Shown in pieces: positions 45,964 to 55,497 of a stretch of 64,000 bases of DNA; the stretch's first letter is position 1; each line of letters begins with the position of its first letter. Source of the DNA: CADCTB01 sp963768975. Lineage in GTDB: Bacteria; Actinomycetota; Acidimicrobiia; Acidimicrobiales; AC-14. The stretch spans positions 1 through 64,000 of the forward strand of contig CAVYKB010000002.1 in assembly GCA_963768975.1 (NCBI GenBank), read 5' to 3'. The position numbers and the translations under genes are program-made. The notes under the pieces were generated by a model, which saw nothing but the letters and a program-made list of their open reading frames with translations, ran no database searches and had not been told where the DNA came from.

Positions 45964-47946
45964 CTACGTGAACTGCAGGACGGTCGTGAGCGCGCGACTG
46001 TGCGGCCCGCCGGCTCTGCCCGTTCCCACCAGCGCCGCGGTCGGTTCCCTCACCCCGAACCGGGACGAGTACCAGCCGATGACGGGACCGGTCTCACCGT
46101 GATGGACCGCCCACACCAGGGCGCCGGGCAGCTCCATGGTGGCGGAGCCGCCGCCGGCCCAGGTGAGCGAGGCGATCGCTCCGTCGAGGGCGACAGTGAC
46201 CGCCGGCCCCAGCGTGAAGGCCAACCGGCACGCGTGGGGCGCCTCGCTGGTGACGATGTCGGTGACCTCGATCCGGCCGCCGGCGAGAGACACGTGCCGG
46301 CGGTGCACGGCGGGCGGGTCAAGGCGGGCGTAGCCGTCGTGCTCGGCCGACCAGGAGCCGGCGCCGGCGCGGAGGACCCGGGACCCGGCGTGGGCGGTCC
46401 AGAGGAACGGGCCGCCGGAGACCGACTGGTTCTCCCCGGCCAGCTCCAGGGTGTTGTGGGCCAGCGTGGAGCGGAAGTACTGACGCCACGCCGGCTCGCC
46501 GTGGTAGCAGTACGTTCCCGGGTCGGCCAGGATGTCGACGCCGCCATGGCGGACCTCCACCGACAGGGCGTCGGCGTGGGCGTGGGCGGCGATCGAAAGG
46601 AACCCGTGCGGGCCGCCGTCGCACCGGCACCAGATCTCGGGCTCCGTGGCCGCCGGCGTGCGTAGGAGGGTGAGGCCGGCGTCGGGGAAGTGGTCCAGCC
46701 GCGATGGCGCGCCGCCGTCCCGCCCGTGACGGACGTTCCCCGCCAGGGCGCCGATCAGCGTGCTGCGCACGTCGGGGGCGACGGGCGGCCACCAGTCGCC
46801 GGGGCCGACGACCGCTCCGGCGAGGGCGAGGACCGACGCCCATCCGCCGTCGCCGTCCGCGTCGACCACGAGCGTGCGGCCGTCGTCACCGTCGCCCTGC
46901 CGGGGCGGGCGGAGGCGGGCATCGACGACCGACGCCGCCGCATCGGCCATCTGGGCGAGGCGCTGCCATGTGCCGTCGCTCAGGGGATGCCCGGCGGCGC
47001 CGGCCTCGACGGCGGCGAGCTGGCCGAGCTCGGCGACCAGGCCGTGGTAGTCCGACGCCAGCTCCCGGTTCAGCCCGCTGGCGAACGTGTTGCGCTCCAG
47101 CTCCCGCTCCAGAAGGGTGGCCGCCGCCGCCCGCCAGCGATCGCTGCCGGCGAACCAGGGGAAGGCGCACGCGGCCATGAGCTGGCCGGCGGCCTCGGCC
47201 ACCACGTGGTTGTTGGCCGACGTGCCCCGGCTGCGGAAGGCGGCGAGGTACTGCTGGTGCCAGCCGATCTGGCAGACGGCGGCGCGGTTCTCCTCGAACA
47301 GGGCCGGTGCGCCCGGCCACCCGTCGAGGAGGCGCCGGATCCACACCCAGGAGATCAGCCGGATGCCGGCCTCGATGCCACTGGTCCAGTGGACGCCCGA
47401 CAGGTTGGGGTTGCGGTCCCACCAGTCGCGGAGCTGGCGGTCGACGGTGGCCGCGTAACGCTCGTCGCCCGTCACGTACCACGCTGCGGCCAGCACGGTG
47501 AGGTGGTGGTGACGCGACAGCTCCCAGATCTGCTTGACGTTGCCGGTCTCCTCCTCTGACCGGAACCGCACACGGAAGCAGTAGAGGTCGTCGGGCGCCC
47601 GCCGGCCGGTGACCGGGTCGAGGAACCAGTCCGGCGCGGCGACGTCGGGCCGCTCGACCCCGAGCACCTCCCACTTGCCCTCGAGCAGCGCCGACGCCGC
47701 GCTGACCAGGGCCGCCCGCGCCGGCGCCGGCACGGCGCCGGCCAACCCGGGCGGCAGCGTCGCGCCGAAGCGCCGGCACTCGGTCGGCAGGGCGCCCACG
47801 GAGGCATCGGGCCAGGGTCGCCCGGGTCGAACCCGTCGGCGGAACCACAGCAGCCGCCGGCCCTGGTCAGCGGCGCGAAACGCCAGCTCCGCGGCCGACA
47901 TCGCCCGAAGGCGGCGCCAGTACCACCCGGCCCGGACGGGGATCAC
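45964..47946 (-). CDS. Heparinase II/III-family protein (polysaccharide lyase-like)
   Basis: The protein has 660 residues. Start GTG 47946 overlaps the stop of the oxidoreductase gene (GTGA), giving VIPVRAGWYWRRLRAMSAAE, a typical start for this family. The N-terminal (alpha/alpha) toroid includes WELSRHHHLTVLAAAWYVTG, LSGVHWTSGIEAGIRLISW and GTSANNHVVAEAAG. The C-terminal beta-sandwich has SIAAHAHADALSVEVRHGGV, DILADPGTYCYHGEP and STLAHNTLELAGENQS, with the conserved His/Tyr region of the lyase site. It has no clear signal peptide. Members near WbuB-type glycosyltransferases and AsnB are common in exopolysaccharide clusters. It probably trims or remodels the polymer. Confidence 0.85.
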   Translation of the reverse strand: MIPVRAGWYWRRLRAMSAAELAFRAADQGRRLLWFRRRVRPGRPWPDASVGALPTECRRFGATLPPGLAGAVPAPARAALVSAASALLEGKWEVLGVERPDVAAPDWFLDPVTGRRAPDDLYCFRVRFRSEEETGNVKQIWELSRHHHLTVLAAAWYVTGDERYAATVDRQLRDWWDRNPNLSGVHWTSGIEAGIRLISWVWIRRLLDGWPGAPALFEENRAAVCQIGWHQQYLAAFRSRGTSANNHVVAEAAGQLMAACAFPWFAGSDRWRAAAATLLERELERNTFASGLNRELASDYHGLVAELGQLAAVEAGAAGHPLSDGTWQRLAQMADAAASVVDARLRPPRQGDGDDGRTLVVDADGDGGWASVLALAGAVVGPGDWWPPVAPDVRSTLIGALAGNVRHGRDGGAPSRLDHFPDAGLTLLRTPAATEPEIWCRCDGGPHGFLSIAAHAHADALSVEVRHGGVDILADPGTYCYHGEPAWRQYFRSTLAHNTLELAGENQSVSGGPFLWTAHAGSRVLRAGAGSWSAEHDGYARLDPPAVHRRHVSLAGGRIEVTDIVTSEAPHACRLAFTLGPAVTVALDGAIASLTWAGGGSATMELPGALVWAVHHGETGPVIGWYSSRFGVREPTAALVGTGRAGGPHSRALTTVLQFT

Positions 47947-50165
47947 ACCCGTTGGGTCTGTCCGCCAGCCAGGCCGGCGGCAACGGCCAGCGTGGCCCGG
48001 GTGGTCGAGGCGAGCGACACAAGGGGGATCGGCATCGGGCCGCCCGAACGCACGGCGGCGAGGAACGCCGCCAGCTGTGCAGCCTGGCCCTTGTCCGCCC
48101 TGCCGAAGCTGCGCTGCACCCGCCGGCGCCGCCCGCTCCACACCGTCGCCTGCCGGAAGTTGTCGAGCCGGGCCGACCGGCCGCCGGCGGCCACGTCGAG
48201 GGTCTCCTTCGGGAAGCGGGAGTTCCCCGCGCCCGTATAGGTGATCGTGCCGACAGAGCCGTCGTCGAAACGGACGGTGACCAGCAGGTCCTCACCGCTG
48301 TCGGTGCCCGCGGCGTCGACCCACACTGGCCGGGCGTCGAGCCACCAGCTCAGCGTGTCGAGGAAGTGCCCGCCCTCGCCCTCGAAGCGGGTGCCCTCGG
48401 TGTCGCTGCGGTTGTACCAGCTCCTGGCGTCGAGGCGGCCGGCGTTGACGAGGTAGCGGAGCACCGAGGGGCCGGCGACGGCGCCGAAGCGGGAGCGCAT
48501 CTCGACGAGCATCGGGGAAAACCGGCGGTTGAATCCGACCATGAGCCGGTCGTTGCCGGTCTCCTCGACGGTGGCCAGCACCCGATCCAGCTCGGCAGGG
48601 GTCAGGGCGAGCGGCTTCTCGACAAACACGGTCTTGCCTCGCTCGAGCGCCCGGCACACCAGCTCGGCGTGCGAGGCGTGGCGGGTGACGACGAACACAG
48701 CGTCGAGCGACTCGTCGTCCAGCACGCTGCTCACATCGGTCGAACCCCGCTGGAAGCCGAACCGGCGCTGGGCGTTGGCGACCGACAGCGACGTCGTGGT
48801 GGCCACCTGGACGAGCTCCACGCCATCGTCGCCGTGCAGGTGCGGCAGGAGCATGGACGACGCGTAGTTGCCGGCGCCCACGAAGCCGAGGCGGATCTTG
48901 GCCGCGCCGACCGGCCGGCTGGGGAGGCGCTCGCCCGGGCGTACAACGGCCAGAGGGCGGGGGGCCGGCGCCGGCCGGGGGACGGTGTCGCCGCTCGGGT
49001 GGGCGGCGCGGCGCGGATAGCTGAAGACGAAGCCCACGCCTTTCAGGGTGCCGGCGCCGAGCTGCGCGTAGACATCGACCGCGTCCGTCACCGGGAACTC
49101 CCCGGAGATCAGCGAGGCCACGTCGATGGCTCCCGAAGCGACAAGATCGACGAAGCAGGCGAGATTGCGACGCTCGGTCCACCGCACGTAACCGGCGGGG
49201 TAGTCGATGCCTTCCAGCTCGTAGCGGGGGTCGTAGCGGCCGGGCCCGTAGGACCGTGAGAACCGTACGTCGAGCTCCTTCTCGTAGTACTCGTTCCATG
49301 GCAGGTCCAGCTTGCACTTGCCGATGTCGACCACCCGGGCCCGGTCACGCGCCAGCCGCGCCGCGGCAAGGACAGGATCGTTCGACGGGCCACCCGATGC
49401 GAGGAACACATGGTCGGCTCCCAGGCCACGGGTGAGGCCGGCGAGCGACCGCTCGAGCCGGGCGACGCCGTCGGGGGTCGGCGGGCCGGCGTCGGAGGCG
49501 CCGGCGGCGACGGCCAGGGTCTGGCGCTCCTCCACCGGGTCGATCCCGACCACCCGCACGCCGGCGGCCACCAGGAGGCGAACGACGAGTTGGCCGACAA
49601 GGCCGAGGCCGATCACGCACGCCGTCTCGCCCAGCTGGACCTCGCCCCGCCGCACGCCCTGCAGAGCGATGGCGCCCACGGTGGCGAAGCACGCCAGGCG
49701 GGGGTCGACCCCCTCGGGCACCGGGACACACAGGTTGGTGGGCACCCAGTTCACCTCGGCGTGAAGGGCGTGCTCGTTGCCAGCGCAGGCAACGACGTCG
49801 CCGACCTCGAAGCCCTCGGTCCGAGGCCCCACCTCCACGACCTCCCCGCACAGCGAGTAGCCCAGCGGCGAGTACGAATCGAGCTTGCTCATGGCCTTCT
49901 GGTAGGCGGCGACGGGGCCCTGCTGGGCCACGCTGTCGAGCACCTTGCGTACCTGGTCGGGTCGCTCGCGGGCCTTGCCAAGCAGCGACAGCTTGGCCTC
50001 GTTCACTTTCATGAGCTCGGTGCCGGTGCTGATGAGGGAGTACCTGGTAGCAACGAGCACCCCCCCTGGCTTGCACGCCGGCGGCGGGACGTCGATCACG
50101 GCCAGCTCGCCGGTCCTGTAGTTCTGCACGACCTGCTTCATGGCGGCCTGCCCAGCGGTGCTCAT
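47943..50165 (-). CDS. Bidomain oxidoreductase: zinc-type dehydrogenase fused to Gfo/Idh/MocA
   Basis: The protein has 740 residues. Start ATG 50165 overlaps the asparagine synthetase stop (ATGA). Residues about 1-380 are a medium-chain dehydrogenase (YSLISTGTELMKVNEAKLSL, VGDVVACAGNEHALHAEVNW, TACVIGLGLVGQLVVRLLVA). Residues about 400-740 are a Gfo/Idh/MocA enzyme (IRLGFVGAGNYASSMLLPHL, AVFVVTRHASHAELVCRAL, VFVEKPLALTPAELDRVLA, EGGHFLDTLSWWLDARP). EKPL and GGHxxD carry the usual catalytic Lys and His. Such fusions occur in glycan clusters and probably oxidise and modify a nucleotide-sugar. Exact substrates are unknown. Confidence 0.88.
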   Translation of the reverse strand: MSTAGQAAMKQVVQNYRTGELAVIDVPPPACKPGGVLVATRYSLISTGTELMKVNEAKLSLLGKARERPDQVRKVLDSVAQQGPVAAYQKAMSKLDSYSPLGYSLCGEVVEVGPRTEGFEVGDVVACAGNEHALHAEVNWVPTNLCVPVPEGVDPRLACFATVGAIALQGVRRGEVQLGETACVIGLGLVGQLVVRLLVAAGVRVVGIDPVEERQTLAVAAGASDAGPPTPDGVARLERSLAGLTRGLGADHVFLASGGPSNDPVLAAARLARDRARVVDIGKCKLDLPWNEYYEKELDVRFSRSYGPGRYDPRYELEGIDYPAGYVRWTERRNLACFVDLVASGAIDVASLISGEFPVTDAVDVYAQLGAGTLKGVGFVFSYPRRAAHPSGDTVPRPAPAPRPLAVVRPGERLPSRPVGAAKIRLGFVGAGNYASSMLLPHLHGDDGVELVQVATTTSLSVANAQRRFGFQRGSTDVSSVLDDESLDAVFVVTRHASHAELVCRALERGKTVFVEKPLALTPAELDRVLATVEETGNDRLMVGFNRRFSPMLVEMRSRFGAVAGPSVLRYLVNAGRLDARSWYNRSDTEGTRFEGEGGHFLDTLSWWLDARPVWVDAAGTDSGEDLLVTVRFDDGSVGTITYTGAGNSRFPKETLDVAAGGRSARLDNFRQATVWSGRRRRVQRSFGRADKGQAAQLAAFLAAVRSGGPMPIPLVSLASTTRATLAVAAGLAGGQTQRV

Positions 50166-52102
50166 CCGGCTACTCCTGCTTCTCGTGTCTGCCGGCACCA
50201 CAGCTCGAGGGTGAGCAGCTGCCAGATCTGCTTTGAGCGGTCCTCTCGGCCGGCGCGCTCGTCGGCCACCAGCCGCTCCACCGCCGCCTTGCGCACGAAC
50301 CCCGACCGGACGAGCTCCCCGGACAGGACCACGTCGTCGACCACCTCCTTCAGGTCCCGGCCGACCCAGGCCCGCAGCGGCGCGCTGAACGAGCCTTTGG
50401 GGCGGTGCACGATCTCCGCCGGGAGCCACGCCTCGGCCGCCGACTTCAGGGCCGCCTTGGCCGTGCGGCCGGCGATCTTGGCCTCGCCGGGCAGGGAGAA
50501 GGCGGCCTTGACCACCTCGATGTCCACAAACGGCACCCGCACCTCGGTGGAGGCGGCCATGCTGGCCCGGTCGGTGTAGGCCAGGTTGAGGCCGGGCAGG
50601 AAGAGCCGGGCGTCAGCCAGGCACATGCGGCTGACCTGATCGCCCAAGGTCGTGTCGTTGTAGATGCCGGCGTGCTCGGCAAACAGGTCGGCCACGTGGC
50701 CTCCCAGATCCGGGTGGATGAGCTGGCCCAGTTCGTCGCCGGCGAAGAGCGTGTAGCTGCGTCGAAACCCCGGTTCCTCGGCCATCTCTGCGAACGACAC
50801 GAACCGCTTGGCCCACCGAGCCTTGCGCAGCCCCCGGCCGGCGATCGTCACCGGCAGCCGGTCGACCGCCGGCCGTACCAACCCGTGGCGCAGTGAGCGG
50901 GGCAGGCGGCGGTAGCGACCGGCCAGCAGGCAGGCGTAGTGCTTACGGTAGCCACCGAACAGCTCGTCGGCGCCCATGCCCGAGAGCAGCACCTTGACGC
51001 CGGCCTCCCGCGCCGCTTGGCAGATCAGGAACGTGTTGATGGCAGCTGCGTCGCCGATCGGCTCGTCGAGGGTGTCCACCATCCTGGGCAGGAGGTCGAC
51101 GATGTCGGGCGCGATCTCGATCTCGTGCAACTTCACGCCGTAGCGCAGGGCCACCTTGCGGGCATAGGACACGTCGTCGGGCATGGCCTCGAGGCGCTGG
51201 TCCTCGGGCCGGAAGGCGATGGTATAGGCGTCCAGGTCGGGGTTGACCCGCTTGGCCAGCACGGTGACGATGCTCGAGTCCAGCCCGCCGGAGAGGAACG
51301 TCGACACGGGGACGTCGGCCACGAGGTGGGCGGCCACCGACTCCTCGACCACGCGTGCGAGGTCCGCCGGCTCGCCGGCGGCCGCTTCGGCGGCGACCTC
51401 GGCCAGCGACCAGTACCGGTGGCGGGAGACGTGCCCGTCGGGCCGGAACTCGACCCAGGTTCCCGGCGGCAGCTTCTCCACGCCCTTGATGGCGCAGCGC
51501 TGGTCAGGGACCCAGTAGTACAACAGCGAGGCGATCATCGCCCCCGGCTCCAGCTCGAGTTCGGGGCCGAGGGCGCTCACCAGTGCCTTCAGCTCCGATG
51601 CGAACACGACGCCGTCGCCCCTCCGCAGGAGGAACAGCGGTTTGATGCCAAGGTGGTCGCGGGCCAGCACGAGATGGCCCGTGCGCTCGTCGAGGATGGC
51701 GAAGGCGAACATGCCCCGGAACCGCTCCAGGCACGTCGGGCCCCAGTACCGCCACGCCTCGAGCACGACCTCGGTGTCCGAGGAGGTCCGGAACGTCACG
51801 CCCCCGTGAGTCAGCTCGGCCCGCAGTTCACGGTAGTTGTACAGCTCGCCGTTGTAGGCCAGCACAAGGCCGTCCTTGGCGAAGGGTTGGTCCGACGCGG
51901 TGGAGAGGTCGATGATGGACAGCCGGCGATGAGCCAGGTGGGCGTCGGCCCGAGCGGCCTGGGGAGTGGGATGGCCGCCTCGCCCGTCGCCTGTCGAGTG
52001 CAGGCCGTCGGCGTCCGGGCCCCGATGGGCCAGGCGCTTGCTCATGGCCTCGGCCAGGTCGCGGCCGTCCGGCTGCTGGTAGCACCCCGCGATCCCGCAC
52101 AT
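50162..52102 (-). CDS. asnB: Asparagine synthetase (glutamine-hydrolysing)
   Basis: This 646-residue protein has the class II amidotransferase N-terminus MCGIAGCYQQ (catalytic Cys2), RRLSIIDLSTASDQP and YNGELYNYRELRAEL. The synthetase domain has the pyrophosphate motif STFLSGGLDSSIVTVLAKRV, and later LLSGMGADELFGGYRKHY. All catalytic residues appear present, so it is a true amidotransferase or asparagine synthetase. In exopolysaccharide loci such proteins often amidate uronic-acid sugars. It is the upstream partner of the bidomain oxidoreductase and heparinase genes, all coupled. It is distinct from the cyclase-type homologue at 56 kb. Confidence 0.9.
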   Translation of the reverse strand: MCGIAGCYQQPDGRDLAEAMSKRLAHRGPDADGLHSTGDGRGGHPTPQAARADAHLAHRRLSIIDLSTASDQPFAKDGLVLAYNGELYNYRELRAELTHGGVTFRTSSDTEVVLEAWRYWGPTCLERFRGMFAFAILDERTGHLVLARDHLGIKPLFLLRRGDGVVFASELKALVSALGPELELEPGAMIASLLYYWVPDQRCAIKGVEKLPPGTWVEFRPDGHVSRHRYWSLAEVAAEAAAGEPADLARVVEESVAAHLVADVPVSTFLSGGLDSSIVTVLAKRVNPDLDAYTIAFRPEDQRLEAMPDDVSYARKVALRYGVKLHEIEIAPDIVDLLPRMVDTLDEPIGDAAAINTFLICQAAREAGVKVLLSGMGADELFGGYRKHYACLLAGRYRRLPRSLRHGLVRPAVDRLPVTIAGRGLRKARWAKRFVSFAEMAEEPGFRRSYTLFAGDELGQLIHPDLGGHVADLFAEHAGIYNDTTLGDQVSRMCLADARLFLPGLNLAYTDRASMAASTEVRVPFVDIEVVKAAFSLPGEAKIAGRTAKAALKSAAEAWLPAEIVHRPKGSFSAPLRAWVGRDLKEVVDDVVLSGELVRSGFVRKAAVERLVADERAGREDRSKQIWQLLTLELWCRQTREAGVAG

Positions 52103-52112
52103 CGCTAGCCCA

Positions 52113-53438
52113 CTACGCGCGAACGCGGAGGGTGCTTCGGATCAGGCCGTCGTAGACATCGACGTACGCCTGCGCCTGGTGCTCCCACGCCAGCACATCC
52201 TCGACACGAGCGCGGCCCCGGGCCGCCATGGCGGCCCGGCGGGGGGCGTCGTCGATAAGGGCCACGATGGCCTGGGCGTAGCAGTCGATGTCGTTCGGCT
52301 CGACGTACACGGCGGCGTCGGCAGCCGACACGCGGGTCTCCCGCAGGTCGAAGGCCACCACCGGGAGCTCATAGGCCATGTACTCCATGGTCTTGTTCAT
52401 GGTGGAGACGTCGTTGAGGGGGTTCTTCGGATCGGGGGAGATGCCTACGACCGCGGTCGACATCACCCGGGCCACGGTCTCGTCGGGGCACCGCCCAGTG
52501 AAGGTCACGTGGTCGGCGAGGTCGAGCTCGCGCGCCAGGGCCACCATGTCGTCGAAGCAGTCGCCCGAACCCATCAGGATGAAGCCGATGTCGGTGCGGC
52601 CCATACCGTGGACGATGCGGGCTGCGGCCCGCACGGCGATGTCCACCCCGTCCTGGGGGCCCATCACACCGATGTAGCAGACGAGGTGCCGGTGGCCGCC
52701 GAGAAGCGCCGGATCGGGGCCGATCCTGCGGAGCCGGCGTGGGTCGGGGCCGGTGCGCACGACGGTCACCTCGTCCCGGCCCTTGCCGCCCCGGCGCATG
52801 GCGACATCGCGGTAGGAGCCGTTGGTGGAGATGACGTGATCGGCGGTCCGGTAGGTGCGGCGCTCGAGGAGCCGCAGTCCGCGGTAGGGCAGTCGGGCGC
52901 CACCGGAGAACCGCGACTCGTAGAGCTCCGGACACAGGTCGTGCTGGTCGTAGACGAACCTGGTGCCGCCCAGCATGCGGAACAGGAGCCCGAGGGGCCA
53001 GAAGATGTCAGGCGGGTTGCAGACCTGCAGCACGTCGAAGCGGCCTTTCCGCCACACCTTCAGCGCCAGCCAAGCCGTCATCACGAACGACCAGACGTAC
53101 TCGGCGACGAAACCCAACTTTGCCTGGGTGGGCGGGTAGGGCCGATACTTGAACAGCTTGATCCCGTCGACCACGTGGCGGCGGGGGTCACCCGGCCCCT
53201 TGGGGCAGACGACCGAAACGTCGTAACCCGCTTCGATCAGCGCCAGGCATTCCAACCGTACCCGGCGGTCGAAGGGCACGGGCAGGTTCTGGACCACGAT
53301 CAGGATTCTCGGATGCCCCTCCCCGCCGGGGTGCCGCGGCCGGCCGGCACCGGCGGGCGATCCGCCCGGGGGGCGGGGCGGGGCGAGTGGCCCCGCGGGC
53401 GAGGGGCGCTCGGCGAGCTTCGTCTCTGCGGGCGTCAC
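52113..53438 (-). CDS. WbuB-like family 4 glycosyltransferase
   Basis: This 441-residue protein has a Pro/Ala-rich N-terminal tail of about 40 residues. The GT4 core follows: PRILIVVQNLPVPFDRRVRL, ECLALIEAGYDVSVVCPKGP, FDVLQVCNPPDIFWPLGLLF and DQHDLCPELYESRF. The C-terminal donor site includes CYIGVMGPQDGVDIAVRAAA, HVTFTGRCPDETVARVMSTA and STMNKTMEYMAYELPVVAFD. It is likely to use a nucleotide-sugar in capsule or EPS synthesis. It lies 10 bases before asnB and starts the transcription unit. Its promoter is about 210 bases upstream. Confidence 0.88.
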   Translation of the reverse strand: MTPAETKLAERPSPAGPLAPPRPPGGSPAGAGRPRHPGGEGHPRILIVVQNLPVPFDRRVRLECLALIEAGYDVSVVCPKGPGDPRRHVVDGIKLFKYRPYPPTQAKLGFVAEYVWSFVMTAWLALKVWRKGRFDVLQVCNPPDIFWPLGLLFRMLGGTRFVYDQHDLCPELYESRFSGGARLPYRGLRLLERRTYRTADHVISTNGSYRDVAMRRGGKGRDEVTVVRTGPDPRRLRRIGPDPALLGGHRHLVCYIGVMGPQDGVDIAVRAAARIVHGMGRTDIGFILMGSGDCFDDMVALARELDLADHVTFTGRCPDETVARVMSTAVVGISPDPKNPLNDVSTMNKTMEYMAYELPVVAFDLRETRVSAADAAVYVEPNDIDCYAQAIVALIDDAPRRAAMAARGRARVEDVLAWEHQAQAYVDVYDGLIRSTLRVRA

Positions 53439-53647
53439 TGCGTCAGCCGGAGACCGGGACGAGCTCGCCCCGCAGGCCGGCGATGCTGCCGGGGCAGACG
53501 GAGCGGCGCACGGGAGACGATCACTGAACCTCGTCCCAGACGGCTGAACGTCGAGTGGTGATGACGCCTGTCCTCTCTGCCCCGGCGCGGATTTGCCCTC
53601 GAGACCCGGGAGACTCGCTGCCGCAAAGCGCCTCCGTAGCCACCTGA

Positions 53648-53676
53648 AGGCTACACAAATTGGACATCTGGGTCAA
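53648..53676 (-). promoter_or_regulatory. Promoter of the WbuB-like operon, twin of the sugar transferase promoter
   Basis: On the minus strand: -35 TTGACC (53671-53676), a 17-base spacer, and -10 TAGCCT (53648-53653). The spacer TGTCCAATTTGTG differs from the 33.99-kb promoter's TGTCCGATTTGGG by two bases. The leader to the start codon is about 210 bases, and no gene is seen in 53439-53714. Confidence 0.65.
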
Positions 53677-53714
53677 GTCGGACTATTCGGATATTCCAGA
53701 CCCACAGTCGAATT

Positions 53715-54698
53715 TCATCTCTGCGCTCTGCTTACCCGCGCTCTGGCACGTGCCCAGGCGGCGAGCGCCGGCCCGCTGCGCTTCAGCAGGAGCAGCGGCC
53801 GCAGAAGGTGCGCCAGCAGCAGCCCGGCCCGGCCCCGAACCGCCAGGGGGAATTGCATGCGCATGAAATCCGCCGTGGGCCACAGTTTGCGGCCCACGAG
53901 CGCCGCCTTGTTCGCCACCCCGGACGTCTGGGACAGGCGGGCAAAGAAGAACGACTCGAACGGCGCCGAAGAGATGCGCAGCTCAAGCTCGACATCACGC
54001 GGGGCCCGGGCGAGGGCGAGGACGTCCGCCATCAGCGCCCCTGCGCCGCACAGCCGCAGACCCTCGGCGAAGGCCTGGACTGACCCAAGCGAGACCGCCA
54101 GCGCGGCAGCGGCCTGCCAGTCCTCCAATGGCACCTGGGCCAGCCCGCGACCTAGATCGGCCATCGGCTTGGCGTTCAGGGGCCCGTTCTGCGCCGCGTG
54201 CAGGGCGAGATGCATGGTGCGGGCCGGCACGTCGAGGGCGACGACCTCCACACCGGTGACCAAAGTGAACGGAGTCGTCCGGGCGCTCAGGACCTCCCAG
54301 CACCGCTCGGGCGGGTCGGTCGGGGTGCCGATGAGGCGGTGGTGGAGGTCGATCCGGGCGCCATTGGCGTTCCGCAGGGTCGTGGTGTTGGGCCCGATCT
54401 CGCAGGACGCCGCCTCTGCGAGCGGGATGTCGTAGCCCAGCTCCGCCAGCGCAACCTGGGCCCGACCGAACAGCGCCGGGGGCACCAGGAGGTCGACGTC
54501 GATGGAGTACCGAACCTCGTTCGCGTAGAGCCAGCGGGCGATGGTCGGGCCCTTGAGCAGGATGGACGGGATGCCGGACGCGTCGAGTTGCGTCCATGCC
54601 TCGCCGATGATCGACTCCATCCACAGCCAGTACGCCCCGTAAGCCGCCTGTGCCGACAGGTTCCCCAAGCCGAACCTCCGTTGCGAGGATGGTAGCAA
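53715..54698 (-). CDS. Nucleotidyltransferase-family protein (NTP_transf_5-like)
   Basis: The protein has 327 residues. SILLKGPTIARWLYANEVRY followed by SIDVDLLVPPALF gives the Asp-x-Asp metal site of the nucleotidyltransferase fold. Later segments GARIDLHHRLIG and PARTMHLALHAAQNGPLNAK support the uncharacterised family often seen in RiPP and EPS clusters. In the lasso peptide pseudomycoidin a homologue (PsmN) acts after the kinase and attaches a hexose to the phosphorylated peptide (established for that system). It lies about 3.5 kb from the lasso precursor and next to the EPS operon, so it could serve either. The start is ATG 54698, divergent from the LuxR gene. Confidence 0.7.
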   Translation of the reverse strand: MLPSSQRRFGLGNLSAQAAYGAYWLWMESIIGEAWTQLDASGIPSILLKGPTIARWLYANEVRYSIDVDLLVPPALFGRAQVALAELGYDIPLAEAASCEIGPNTTTLRNANGARIDLHHRLIGTPTDPPERCWEVLSARTTPFTLVTGVEVVALDVPARTMHLALHAAQNGPLNAKPMADLGRGLAQVPLEDWQAAAALAVSLGSVQAFAEGLRLCGAGALMADVLALARAPRDVELELRISSAPFESFFFARLSQTSGVANKAALVGRKLWPTADFMRMQFPLAVRGRAGLLLAHLLRPLLLLKRSGPALAAWARARARVSRAQR

Positions 54699-54756
54699 TT
54701 TGTCGGCTTTGACCGGTTACGTCGCATCCTTGGCCCTGGGCGTAGGGTCGTCCGAG

Positions 54757-55392
54757 ATGAGCAGCGGTGACCGCGGACGGGCGCGAAACATCCTCGTCGT
54801 GTCGGGGCGGCGGCTGATCGCCGGCGCCCTGGGCGAGCTGCTCGCCGACCATCCAGAGGTCGAGAGTTGGGCGGTCGCCTGGGACGGGAACCGGCTCGCT
54901 GGGGCGATGCGTCGGTTGCCGCCGACGACCGTACTCGTCGACCTTGACGATCCTGGCTGCTCGCCCGAGCGACTGATCGCGTTCTTGACCGGCGCCCCAC
55001 GCGCCCGCCGGATCGGCGTTTACGACACCTTCACCGCTCCGAACGGCCAGCTCGCCTTCGAGCTGGGACTGACAGTGCTCGTGCCGCTCACCTCGCCGCT
55101 GGACCATGTGGTCAAGCTGGTGGTGGAAGCCGCACACGACTCCTCCGCTACGTCGGCCGTCGGGCTGACCGCCGACCAGCTCTCCCGCCTCAGTTCGCTC
55201 ACCCCCCGTGAGTTGGAGGTCCTCTCCCACGTTGCCCGGGGCCGGTCGGTCAGGTCGGCCGCCGCCCTCATGGGCGTCACCGTGCACACGGTCGACACCC
55301 ACAAGCGCCGATGCTTCGCCAAGCTCGGCGTCCAGCAGCAGGCCCACGCCGTCGCCCTAGCCACCAGTGCCGGCCTCATCCCACCGGACTGA
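54757..55392 (+). CDS. LuxR-type transcriptional regulator with receiver-like N-terminus
   Basis: This 211-residue protein starts at ATG 54757 (MSSGDRGRARNILVVSGRRL); an upstream TTG would extend it by 19 residues. The N-terminal domain resembles a receiver (NILVVSGRRLIAG, TTVLVDLDDPGCS), but the acidic pocket is incomplete, so it may not be phosphorylated. The C-terminal HTH is clear: LTPRELEVLSHVARGRSVRS, VHTVDTHKRRCFAKLGVQQQ. It is convergent with the second LuxR gene and divergent from the nucleotidyltransferase gene. A role in regulating the lasso genes is inferred from position. Confidence 0.8.
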   Translation: MSSGDRGRARNILVVSGRRLIAGALGELLADHPEVESWAVAWDGNRLAGAMRRLPPTTVLVDLDDPGCSPERLIAFLTGAPRARRIGVYDTFTAPNGQLAFELGLTVLVPLTSPLDHVVKLVVEAAHDSSATSAVGLTADQLSRLSSLTPRELEVLSHVARGRSVRSAAALMGVTVHTVDTHKRRCFAKLGVQQQAHAVALATSAGLIPPD

Positions 55393-55497
55393 CGCCGCGC
55401 CCGCCGGTGGCGACGGTCACCGTGTACGCCATTCCTCGAGCGGTGGCCGCCCAGCAGATGTCGGCCGGCCGGCCTCCCCGGCCGGCCTCCGGGCCCC

